Below are positions 28,147-35,523 of a stretch of DNA of 64,000 bases, piece by piece. The notes beneath the pieces were generated by a model. It did not search any database. It was not told the DNA's origin and saw only the letters and a list, made by a program, of their open reading frames with translations. The stretch is from Humibacillus xanthopallidus (lineage in GTDB: Bacteria; Actinomycetota; Actinomycetes; Actinomycetales; Dermatophilaceae). Every line of letters begins with the position of its first letter. Position 1 is the stretch's first letter. The position numbers and the translations under genes were made by a program. The stretch is from NCBI RefSeq assembly GCF_006717145.1, contig NZ_VFQF01000003.1:620001-684000 (forward strand), written 5' to 3'.

Positions 28147-29107
28147 CGGCGAGCACGCCGGCCTCGAAGCGGCTCTCCGCGTGCAGAGCGGACAGGGCTG
28201 CCGAGACGAGCCGCCGCACCGTCCGCACCGAGACGTTGAGCCGTCGTGCGATCGCCTCGTCCTTCTGGCCCTGGGCGAGCAGCGCCACGACCTGACGCAC
28301 GCGGGCGTCCGAGAACTCCCCGTCAGCGGCCCCCACGGTGTCGGGGACCAGCGGGATGGCAGCCTGCCAGATCGCGTCGAAGAGGGCGGCTGTCGGGGCG
28401 ACGAGGTCAGGGCCGTGCACGACCAGTGCCCCCGACGAGTCGTCTCGCGGCAGGATCGCCACGGTGCCGTCGACGATGACGATGCGGTGCGGCGGCGCCG
28501 GGTGTGACCGTGCCTGGACCCCGCGGGTGACCTGCCGTGCGAGGTGGCCCCGCCAGTGCGGTGCCTCGAGCGATGCATCGGTGACGATGACGCGCAGCGG
28601 GATCCCCCGCTCGAGCAGCTCGTCGTCGAGCCGGGCCGACGGCTCGATCGCGCCGGGCGGCAGGGCGTCGCCGGGCAGCATGAAGGAGACGCGCTCACGA
28701 GCCGCCTGGGTGAGCTGGTAGAGCCGTGACGTCACGACCCGCGGGTCGTCGATCTCCTCGACGAGGCCGTCCGGGCCCTGCAGGGTGCGGCTCCTGACGA
28801 AGGACTGCACGAGGTCGCCCATGTCGGCGCGGGCCTCGGTGACCTGGCGCTGCCGCTCGGCGAGACGCTCCTCCTCGCGGGCGACGAGCACGGCGATGGC
28901 CTGCTCCGGCGGGATCGCCTGGAACGGACGGGCCCCTGCCACCACCTCGACGAGCATGAGGTCGGCGAGCAGGTCGAGCTCGGCCCTAACCTGCTCGACG
29001 GAGGCCCCGACGTCGCCCGCGATGGTGGCGAGGTCGGCCGTCGGATGCTCGAGCATCGCCCGATAGACCGCCTCGGTCCGTGCCTCGACCCCGAAGACCC
29101 CGAGCAT
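28124..29107 (-). CDS. LuxR-type HTH regulator with TrmB-like N-terminal domain
   Basis: 327 residues. The N-terminus (FGVEARTEAVYRAMLEHPTA, DLATIAGDVGASVEQVRAEL) is a TrmB/winged-helix-like domain; a coiled segment follows (REEERLAERQRQVTEARADM), then a phospholipase-D-like sensor region (LPPGAIEPSARLDDELLERG) and a C-terminal LuxR helix-turn-helix (LLAQGQKDEAIARRLNVSVR, TVRRLVSAALSAL). This arrangement is frequent in Actinobacteria. ATG 29107 follows AAGGGG. Target unknown; the convergent acyltransferase gene overlaps it by 23 bp. Confidence 0.88.
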   Translation of the reverse strand: MLGVFGVEARTEAVYRAMLEHPTADLATIAGDVGASVEQVRAELDLLADLMLVEVVAGARPFQAIPPEQAIAVLVAREEERLAERQRQVTEARADMGDLVQSFVRSRTLQGPDGLVEEIDDPRVVTSRLYQLTQAARERVSFMLPGDALPPGAIEPSARLDDELLERGIPLRVIVTDASLEAPHWRGHLARQVTRGVQARSHPAPPHRIVIVDGTVAILPRDDSSGALVVHGPDLVAPTAALFDAIWQAAIPLVPDTVGAADGEFSDARVRQVVALLAQGQKDEAIARRLNVSVRTVRRLVSAALSALHAESRFEAGVLAVKRGWVA

Positions 29108-29370
29108 GCGCACCCCTTCGCAGCTTTGTCGACCTACGGTGTGCAGTCTAACCGCGGGCTCGGCGCAGACCCCCGAAGCGCATCCGGAGCGATTCGACCG
29201 CGGTCCGGGGCGACCCGACGCGGTCGCCGAAGACGGGCCGCCTGTCCGGAACCGGTCAGGTCCGCAAAGGGCCCCCGAATGGGCTCGCGTCGGGTCGTCG
29301 GTGGCGGGCACATTTGGCACCACGCGGGGAACAGGGCCCCGCGGTCACCATCCCTCAGGAGTCATGGCCC

Positions 29371-29502
29371 ATGAGCACAGCAACCACCGTCCGTCGCCGC
29401 CTCTCGTCTCTCGCCCGTCCAGTGCCCCCGACCGTCCTCGCCTGGTCGTGGGCCGGCCTGGTGCTCTGGTGGCCGCGGACGGCTCAGCCCGTGACCGGGT
29501 GA
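29371..29502 (+). CDS. 43-residue peptide, possibly membrane-associated
   Basis: MSTATTVRRRLSSLARPVPP followed by TVLAWSWAGLVLWW: a basic N-terminus and one short Trp-rich hydrophobic stretch. The AGGAG at 29357-29361 is 9 bases before ATG 29371, ideal spacing, whereas an out-of-frame ATG at 29364 is only 2 bases away. Its TGA overlaps GTG 29499 of the next gene (GTGA), the usual sign of translational coupling. Function unknown. The 263 bp upstream (29108-29370) contain no gene I can support. Confidence 0.5.
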   Translation: MSTATTVRRRLSSLARPVPPTVLAWSWAGLVLWWPRTAQPVTG

Positions 29503-29828
29503 CCCCCGTCGTCCTCGTCCTGTCGGCCGGCCACTCGGAGCCGGGGAGGGACCTCTCGGCCAGCGTGCTCTCGTGGAGCGCGCTGGCCGAGGCGCTTCGC
29601 GCGGAGGTCGCAGCGTCCGATGACGTCGAGCACGTCTTCGTGGCTGCGCGTGACGCAGACCGCCCGGAGCTTCAGGCGGTGCTCTTCGTGCTGCGGGTGG
29701 CCGGGTCAGAGGCGGTAGCCGTGGCCGTGGGTCTGGTCGGCCCGCTCGTGGCCGGGTGGGGCGCCGTCGTCGTGGCTGCCCACCCGGCCACGTGGTCGGT
29801 CAGAAGGCCGACTCAGGCACATCCATGA
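29499..29828 (+). CDS. Hypothetical protein, 109 residues
   Basis: Starts GTG 29499 inside the stop of the 43-residue peptide. The sequence begins [20 protein letters not shown], then [20 protein letters not shown] and [20 protein letters not shown]. The opening beta-strand plus GHSEPG loop loosely resembles CbiX/sirohydrochlorin-chelatase starts, but the similarity is too weak for a call. An in-frame ATG at 29364 gives a longer product overlapping the peptide gene. The last 29 bp overlap the convergent acyl-CoA dehydrogenase. Confidence 0.55.
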   Translation: MTPVVLVLSAGHSEPGRDLSASVLSWSALAEALRAEVAASDDVEHVFVAARDADRPELQAVLFVLRVAGSEAVAVAVGLVGPLVAGWGAVVVAAHPATWSVRRPTQAHP

Positions 29829-31662
29829 GGTCGTTGTCGGTGGCCTCGGCGATGACGCGCTCGGCAGCGAGCTTGGGCAGCACGTTCTTCGCGTAGAACG
29901 AGGCAGCCGCCACCTTGCCGCGGTAGAAGTCGGCGTCCTTGCCCGACGCGCCGCCGTCGAGGGCACGCTGGGCGACCTCGGCCTGGCGCAGCAGCAGCCA
30001 CCCGACGACGAGGTCGCCGGCGGCGAGGAGCAGGCGCGAGGTGTTCTGCCCGACCTTGTAGAGGTTGGACATGTCGCCGCCCATGCGCGGGTCGCTCTTC
30101 ATGAGGTCGCCGACCATGTGACCGAGGATGCCCTGCACGTCCTCGAGCCCCTTGCCGAGCAGCTCGCGCTCGGTGTCGAGCGAGCCGCCGAGGTCCTTGG
30201 CGAACTCGGCGATCTGCCCGGACACGTGCTGCAGGGCCTGGCCCTTGTCGCGCACGATCTTGCGGAAGAAGAAGTCGAGACCCTGGATCGCCGTCGTGCC
30301 CTCGTAGAGGGTGTCGATCTTCGCGTCACGGACGTACTGCTCGATCGGGTGGTCCTGCAGGAAGCCGGACCCGCCGAAGGTCTGCAGCGACTCGGTGCCG
30401 AGCAGCGTCCAGGCCCGCTCTGAGCCGAGGCCCTTGACGATCGGCAGCAGCAGGTCGCTCACCCGGTGCGCGATCTCGGCATCCGAGCCCGGCTCGAGCG
30501 GGGCCGCCGGGTCGCCGGACTGGCCCTGGCTGACGGCGTCCTGCTGGCAGGCGGTGTAGATGACGAGCGCACGCAGCCCCTCGGCATACGCCTTCTGGAG
30601 CATGAGCGAGCGGCGGACGTCGGGGTGGTGCGTGATGGTGACGCGCGGCGCGGTCTTGTCGGTCATCTGCGTGAGGTCGGCGCCCTGCACCCGCTCCTTG
30701 GCGTAGGCGAGGGCGTTGAGGTAGCCGGTCGAGAGGGTCGCGATCGCCTTGGTTCCGACGAACATGCGGGCGTTCTCGATGACCTTGAACATCTGCGCGA
30801 TGCCGTCGTGCACGTCGCCGAGGAGGGTGCCGACGGCGGGCTCGTGCTCGCCGAAGGTGACCTCGCACGTCGTGCTGACCTTGAGGCCCATCTTGTGCTC
30901 GACGTTGGTGACCCAGGCACCGTTGCGCTCGCCGAGCGCGCCCGTCTCGGGGTCGACGTGGAACTTCGGCACGATGAACAGGCTGAGGCCCTTGGTGCCG
31001 GGGCCGGCGCCCTCAGGGCGGGCGAGCACGAAGTGGACGACGTTGTCGACCATGTCGGACTCGGCCGAGGTGATGAAGCGCTTGACGCCGGTGATGTGCC
31101 ACGTGCCGTCGGGCTGCTGCACGGCCTTGGTGCGCCCGGCGCCGACGTCGGAGCCCGCGTCGGGCTCGGTGAGCACCATCGTCGTGTGCCACGCGTTGTC
31201 GACGATGTGCTTGGCGAGCTTCTTCTGCTCGGGGGTGCCCATGTGCCACAGGAGGCTGGCGAAGGAGTAGCTCGCCGTGAACATGTGGACGGCGGGGTTG
31301 GCGCCGCACACCATCTCGGCGACCGACCAGCGCAGCGACGGCGGCACGACCATGCCGCCGAGCTCGGCGGGCACGTCGAGGTTGCCCCAGTCGCCGTCGA
31401 CGTAGGCCCGGAAGGACTTCTTGAAGGAGTCGGGCATCGTCACCGACTTGCTCACCGGGTCGTAGACGGGCGGGTTGCGGTCGGAGTCGAGCAGGCTCTC
31501 GGCGAGCTCGTTCTCGGCGAGGCGTGCGACCTCGTGGAGGATGTCCTTGGCGGCGTCGGTGTCGACGTCCGCGTAGATGCCGGTGCCCAGGACGTCCTGG
31601 CGACCGAAGACCTCGAAGAGGTTGAACTCCAGGTCACGCACGTTGCTCTTGTAGTGGCCCAT
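29800..31662 (-). CDS. Acyl-CoA dehydrogenase, large FadE5-like type
   Basis: 620 residues, the long ACAD form with an extra C-terminal helical domain (Mtb FadE5 is similar in size and start). Seen: N-terminal [40 protein letters not shown] (FAD loop), [20 protein letters not shown] with the catalytic Glu of YEGT, and [14 protein letters not shown]. Broad-range fatty acyl-CoA desaturation is the family role. ATG 31662 has GGAGG six bases upstream. Two palindromes 59-95 bp upstream suggest TetR-type control. Confidence 0.93.
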   Translation of the reverse strand: MGHYKSNVRDLEFNLFEVFGRQDVLGTGIYADVDTDAAKDILHEVARLAENELAESLLDSDRNPPVYDPVSKSVTMPDSFKKSFRAYVDGDWGNLDVPAELGGMVVPPSLRWSVAEMVCGANPAVHMFTASYSFASLLWHMGTPEQKKLAKHIVDNAWHTTMVLTEPDAGSDVGAGRTKAVQQPDGTWHITGVKRFITSAESDMVDNVVHFVLARPEGAGPGTKGLSLFIVPKFHVDPETGALGERNGAWVTNVEHKMGLKVSTTCEVTFGEHEPAVGTLLGDVHDGIAQMFKVIENARMFVGTKAIATLSTGYLNALAYAKERVQGADLTQMTDKTAPRVTITHHPDVRRSLMLQKAYAEGLRALVIYTACQQDAVSQGQSGDPAAPLEPGSDAEIAHRVSDLLLPIVKGLGSERAWTLLGTESLQTFGGSGFLQDHPIEQYVRDAKIDTLYEGTTAIQGLDFFFRKIVRDKGQALQHVSGQIAEFAKDLGGSLDTERELLGKGLEDVQGILGHMVGDLMKSDPRMGGDMSNLYKVGQNTSRLLLAAGDLVVGWLLLRQAEVAQRALDGGASGKDADFYRGKVAAASFYAKNVLPKLAAERVIAEATDNDLMDVPESAF

Positions 31663-31720
31663 GAGGTCCTCCACCGTTCTGTCGTTCGGGTGATCCGCTT
31701 CGTCGCGGGCACAGCCAAGT

Positions 31721-31757
31721 TACCGGCCGGTACTCATCATGATGCTACCGACCGGTA
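31721..31757. promoter_or_regulatory. Twin TACCG-NN-CGGTA operators upstream of fadE
   Basis: TACCGGCCGGTA (31721-31732, perfect) and TACCGACCGGTA (31746-31757, one central mismatch), 25 bp centre to centre, in front of the acyl-CoA dehydrogenase start at 31662. Direct repetition of the same palindrome is typical of TetR-family fatty-acid regulators. No regulator gene is adjacent. Confidence 0.6.
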
Positions 31758-31781
31758 ACGAACGCAAGAGGAAGACCGCGC

Positions 31782-31831
31782 CGCGGTATGCCGCGTGGCC
31801 GGGTGGCGCCGGTCGGGTTGCGGTATGCCGC
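31782..31831. repeat. Two small hairpins built on the GGTATGCCG word
   Basis: CGCGG-TATG-CCGCG (31782-31795) and GCGG-TATG-CCGC (31820-31831), each with TATG as a four-base loop. The first is part of the 14-mer GGTATGCCGCGTGG seen also at 26631, 36436, 37321 and 59871. They lie just beyond the tRNA terminator. Confidence 0.65.
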
Positions 31832-31846
31832 GGGGCCGGGGGACGA

Positions 31847-31879
31847 CGAAGGGCCCGGTCGCCATGACCGGGCCCTTCG
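31847..31879 (-). terminator. Terminator of tRNA-Gly(UCC)
   Basis: Perfect 14-bp arms (31847-31860, 31866-31879; CGAAGGGCCCGGTC) with a five-base loop, starting 5 nt after the encoded CCA end of the tRNA gene. A dedicated terminator implies the tRNA is a monocistronic transcript. Confidence 0.85.
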
Positions 31880-31884
31880 ACACG

Positions 31885-31958
31885 TGGAGCAGGTGGCACG
31901 AATCGCACGTACGTCTTCCTCCTGGAGGGAGGCTGTTCTGCTACTGAACTACACCCGC
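31885..31958 (-). tRNA. Atypical tRNA-Gly, anticodon UCC, CCA encoded
   Basis: 74 nt fold as a tRNA: acceptor GCGGGTG/CACCTGC with one G-U pair, D arm GTTC-AGTAGCA-GAAC, anticodon stem GCCTC/GAGGA with loop CCTCCAG (anticodon TCC), T arm GTACG/CGTGC with loop TGCGATT, then TCCA. Glycine identity elements (C2-G71, C35, C36, U73) are present. But U33 is C, G18 is A, T-loop position 55 is G, and pair 27-43 is G-A. These changes remove the D-loop/T-loop G18-psi55 contact and the U-turn of the anticodon loop. It may be a specialised, poorly translating or decaying tRNA; compare the canonical tRNA-Gly(CCC) at 40065. Confidence 0.75.
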
Positions 31959-31971
31959 GTGTTCGACCGAA

Positions 31972-32000
31972 ACCATAGCGGACCTGCCGCGCCGCATCCA
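31972..32000 (-). promoter_or_regulatory. Promoter candidate for tRNA-Gly(UCC)
   Basis: On the minus strand TGGATG (31995-32000) and TATGGT (31972-31977) are 17 bp apart, with the mature tRNA starting 13 nt after the -10 element. The -35 match is weak. Confidence 0.4.
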
Positions 32001-32041
32001 GTCGAGGGGTGCTCGGGGGCGGTCCGAGGCCCTGCTGGGAG

Positions 32042-33772
32042 CTATTCGCCAGGGCCGTCGGTGCCGCGTCCCGGGGTCGCGCCGGCCGACCGCTCGGCCT
32101 CGACAGCACGGTAGATGTTGCCGTGGATCCGGTCTGCGCCGAGGCGCTCGACGACGCCGTCGCGCTCGAGGGTGGCGCGGACCCCGGGCTTGAGGCGAGC
32201 GAGCCTCAGGGCGACGCCGGTCTCGCGGGCGAGGTCGACCATGTCTCCCAGCTTGTCGACGCCCTGCGAGTCGATGAAGTTGATGCCGCCGCAGTCGAGG
32301 ACGACGCCCGTGAGGCCCGGGCCGGACTGGATGAGCTCACGGAGCCGGTCGTCGAAGGCGTCGGCCGTGGCGAAGAAGAGGCCTCCGTCGAGCCGGACGA
32401 CGGCGACGTCGGGATAGACGGTGTCCTCCGGGTGCTCGTCGACCTCGCGGAAGACCTGGGTGCCCGCCTCGAGGCCGAGGGCCGGCATCTTCGGCCGGGT
32501 GGCGACGGAGACGAGCCAGATGAGCGAGAGGATGATCCCGATGACGACGCCGGCAAGGACCCCGAAGACCAGGGCGCCGGTGAGGGCTGCGATCGCGATC
32601 CAGAAGTCGAAGCGCTGGACCCGAGCGAGGCGTCGCATCTCGGGCACGTTCATCATGCCCATGACGACCGCCTCGATGATCAGCGCTGCGAGCACCGGCT
32701 TGGGCAGGTTGGAGAAGAGCGGGGCGAGGAAGAGCAGGGTGAGGATCACCGTGACGCCCGACGTCAGCGAGGCCACCCCGGTCCTGGCTCCGGAGTGGTC
32801 GTTGAGCGAGCTGGCCGAGAGGCTCGTCGAGACAGGCATGCCCTGGAAGACCCCGGCGGCGGTGTTGGCCAGACCCTGCGCCGTCGACTCCTGGTTGATG
32901 TCGATCCGGTAGTGGTGCTTGGCGGCGAAGGTCCGCGCGTCTCCGGCGGTCTGCGAGAAGCCGATGAGCAGCAGGGCCACCGCCGCGAGCGAGGTCGTGC
33001 CGATGTGGTCGAACATCAGCTGGAGGTCGGGCACCGCGAAGGCGGGCAGCCCGCTCGGGATGTCACCGACGAGGGCGACCCCCTTGGCGCCGAGGTCGAA
33101 GATCGACGCCGCCAACAGGCCTCCGACGACGAGCACGAGGGCGCCGGGCACCTGGGGCGCCACGGCCCTCAGCCCGAAGACGACCACGAGCGCGATGACG
33201 CCGACCACGACGGTGGCGGGGTGCGCCTCGCCGAGGGTGCCGAACCACGACCACAGCTCCTGGATCGGGTTGGAGCCGGTGACCTTGGTGCCCGTGAGCT
33301 TGGGCAGCTCGCCGATGACGACGTCGATCGCCGCGCCGAAGAGGAAGCCGGTGACGACGGCTCGGGAGAGGAAGCGGGCGATCCACCCCATCTTGAGGAC
33401 GGCGAGCAGCAGGAAGAGCACTCCCGATGCGAGCGTGATGCCGGCGACGAAGCTCGCGACGTCCTGCTCGGCGACGAGGCCGGCCGCGAGAACGGCGCTC
33501 GCCGCGACTGCTGCGAGGCCGGAGCTCGGCCCGACGGAGATCTGTCGGCAGCTGCCGAAGATCGCGTAGACGATGGCGCCGGCTGCGGCCGCGTAGAGGC
33601 CGTTCTGGAGCGGGATCCCGGCGATGCCGGCATAGCCGAGGTTCTTCGGCACGATGAGCGCGGCGACCGTGACACCCGCGATGAGGTCACCCCGGAGCCA
33701 GGATCGGTCGTAGGCGCGAAGCTGCCCGATGAGGGGGATGAGGCCTGAGGTCCGCCGTGCCGTCGCGGTCAT
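32042..33772 (-). CDS. SulP-family anion transporter with STAS domain
   Basis: 576 residues. The N-terminal transporter region (about 12 helices) contains RGDLIAGVTVAALIVPKNLG and YAIFGSCRQISVGPSSGLAA, the SulP signature regions. Residues about 440-555 form a cytosolic STAS domain (VVRLDGGLFFATADAFDDRL, VVLDCGGINFIDSQGVDKLG). SulP proteins carry sulfate, bicarbonate or dicarboxylates; no carbonic anhydrase or sulfate gene is adjacent, so the substrate is open. ATG 33772. Confidence 0.92.
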   Translation of the reverse strand: MTATARRTSGLIPLIGQLRAYDRSWLRGDLIAGVTVAALIVPKNLGYAGIAGIPLQNGLYAAAAGAIVYAIFGSCRQISVGPSSGLAAVAASAVLAAGLVAEQDVASFVAGITLASGVLFLLLAVLKMGWIARFLSRAVVTGFLFGAAIDVVIGELPKLTGTKVTGSNPIQELWSWFGTLGEAHPATVVVGVIALVVVFGLRAVAPQVPGALVLVVGGLLAASIFDLGAKGVALVGDIPSGLPAFAVPDLQLMFDHIGTTSLAAVALLLIGFSQTAGDARTFAAKHHYRIDINQESTAQGLANTAAGVFQGMPVSTSLSASSLNDHSGARTGVASLTSGVTVILTLLFLAPLFSNLPKPVLAALIIEAVVMGMMNVPEMRRLARVQRFDFWIAIAALTGALVFGVLAGVVIGIILSLIWLVSVATRPKMPALGLEAGTQVFREVDEHPEDTVYPDVAVVRLDGGLFFATADAFDDRLRELIQSGPGLTGVVLDCGGINFIDSQGVDKLGDMVDLARETGVALRLARLKPGVRATLERDGVVERLGADRIHGNIYRAVEAERSAGATPGRGTDGPGE

Positions 33773-33856
33773 GGTCCATGCCTAGTGGACCTGCCGGGTG
33801 CGCGGGGCAGATCGCGCAAATCCGTCGCCCGCCGCAGGGGCCGGGGGCCGCTCGGC

Positions 33857-35392
33857 TCAGCTCGCACCGAGGCCGTCTGCGACCTCGAGCGCCAGCTCTG
33901 CGAGGGCCCGGCCGGCAGGCAGGGCCTCCTCGTCGAAGCTGACCCGCGTCCGCCGTTCCACGAGGTCCTCCACCGTCATCGCCCCCTCGTGGAGCACGCC
34001 GAAGAGCATCTCGGCACCGGTCGTCGGACACGAGTCGCCCACCGCCACAGCGAGATCCGGGTGATCGGCGGCCAGCTGCGCGACTGCCGTGGCCTCCGTG
34101 CCGTAGCGGCGCACCAGCCGGGTGGGTGCCGGCACCCGGGTCAAGGCCTGCCGCGGGGCTGCGCCGACGAGGGGGAGCGTGCGGGTGCGGCAGGTGACCG
34201 CGAGCCCCGCCCGACGGCATACGGCATCGACGGCGTCCTGCGCCATCTGGCGGTAGGTCGTCAGCTTGCCCCCGGCGATCGTCACGGGCCGGCCCGGCTC
34301 GTCGACGAGGAGGTGACGGCGCGACGCGTCGGCGGACTCGCCGCCGGCGGGGTCGCGGACGAGGGGGCGCAGGCCCGCATAGCGGCCAACCACGTCGCCG
34401 GGGCCGAGAGGCCGCTCGAGGACCCGGCTCATCGTCTCGAGGAGGAAGCGGACGTCCTCCTCGGGCACCGGCGGCGCGATGCCGTCGACGTCGCTCGTCG
34501 ACACGTCGGTGAGGCCGATGAGGACGAGCCCGTCGGGCTGGGGGATCGCGAAGACCGAGCGGCCGAACTGGCCGATGACGGGGGCGTAGCAGATCGCCCG
34601 CGGTGCGCCCAGTGACGAGGCGCGCACGACGAGGTGCGAGCCGCGGCTCGGGGTGATGGTGAGGGTCGGCTCGTACTCCGCGGCCCACACCCCGGTGGCG
34701 CTGACGACGTGGCCGCGCGCCTCGAGCGTCGTGCCGGTCAGCTCGTCGCGCAGGAGGACGCTGCGGTCGCCGATGTCGAGGGCGCTGCAGCGCGTGACGA
34801 TGTCGGCCCCGAGCGCCGCGGCGGTGCGTGCCACGGCGGTGACGAGCCGCGCGTCGTCCTCGAGCTGGCCGTCCCAGTGGAGGACGGCGCCGCGGAGGTC
34901 GCCCCGCCTGATGCCCGGCGCGAGCGCGAGCGCCTCGGCGGCGCTGATGCGCGACGGACGGGGCAGGAGACGTCGTGGGGTGCCGGCGAGCGCGCGCATG
35001 ACGTCGGCCACGCGCATACCGGCCTCGACGGCGGCTCCCACGGAGGGCGGCGTGGCGTCGCCGAGCGGGAAGAGGTTGGCCGCCGGACGGGTGAGGTGCG
35101 GTGCGATCGCCGTCATGAGGTGGTGGCGTTCGCGCGCCGACTCCCAGGCGATCGCGACGTCACCCTTGACGAGGTAGCGCAGGCCGCCGTGGACGAGCTT
35201 CGAGCTCCAGCGGCTCGTGCCGGCCGCGAGGTCGACGCGCTCGACGAGGGCGGCCCGCAGGCCGCGCGACGCCGCGTCGAGCACGACGCCGGCCCCGGTG
35301 ATGCCCCCGCCGACGACGATGAGGTCGTACGGGACGCTCGCCAGACGCTCGAGCGCAGCCGCGCGGGTGGCCGTGTTGATGGACGCCGTCAC
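33857..35392 (-). CDS. glpD: Glycerol-3-phosphate dehydrogenase (FAD-dependent)
   Basis: 511 residues. The FAD-binding Rossmann motif is at residues about 20-45 (YDLIVVGGGITGAGVVLDAA), followed by GTSRWSSKLVHGGLRYLVKG, highly conserved in GlpD, and RYAGLRPLVRDPAGGES plus GGKLTTYRQMAQDAVD near residue 380-420. It oxidises sn-glycerol 3-phosphate to DHAP at the membrane, feeding quinones. Start GTG 35392 follows GGGGGCGAG. Divergent from an AGPS-like flavoprotein, the same pairing as Mtb glpD1 (Rv2249c) with Rv2251. Confidence 0.93.
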   Translation of the reverse strand: MTASINTATRAAALERLASVPYDLIVVGGGITGAGVVLDAASRGLRAALVERVDLAAGTSRWSSKLVHGGLRYLVKGDVAIAWESARERHHLMTAIAPHLTRPAANLFPLGDATPPSVGAAVEAGMRVADVMRALAGTPRRLLPRPSRISAAEALALAPGIRRGDLRGAVLHWDGQLEDDARLVTAVARTAAALGADIVTRCSALDIGDRSVLLRDELTGTTLEARGHVVSATGVWAAEYEPTLTITPSRGSHLVVRASSLGAPRAICYAPVIGQFGRSVFAIPQPDGLVLIGLTDVSTSDVDGIAPPVPEEDVRFLLETMSRVLERPLGPGDVVGRYAGLRPLVRDPAGGESADASRRHLLVDEPGRPVTIAGGKLTTYRQMAQDAVDAVCRRAGLAVTCRTRTLPLVGAAPRQALTRVPAPTRLVRRYGTEATAVAQLAADHPDLAVAVGDSCPTTGAEMLFGVLHEGAMTVEDLVERRTRVSFDEEALPAGRALAELALEVADGLGAS

Positions 35393-35523
35393 CTCGCCCC
35401 CTGACCGGCAGGCGCGACGCGGGAGTGGTCGCGGTGCACGAAACAACGGTACTCACGTGGCGCGGTGTGCGACGGTGTTGCGCATGGGACGTGGCTGTCG
35501 GGCAGGGTGTCGAGGTCGCTGCG

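Noticed and set aside
31885-31958. Selenocysteine or tryptophan tRNA
   Set aside because: Acceptor and arm lengths are those of a normal class I tRNA, the only consistent 7-base loop gives anticodon UCC, and the glycine identity elements agree.
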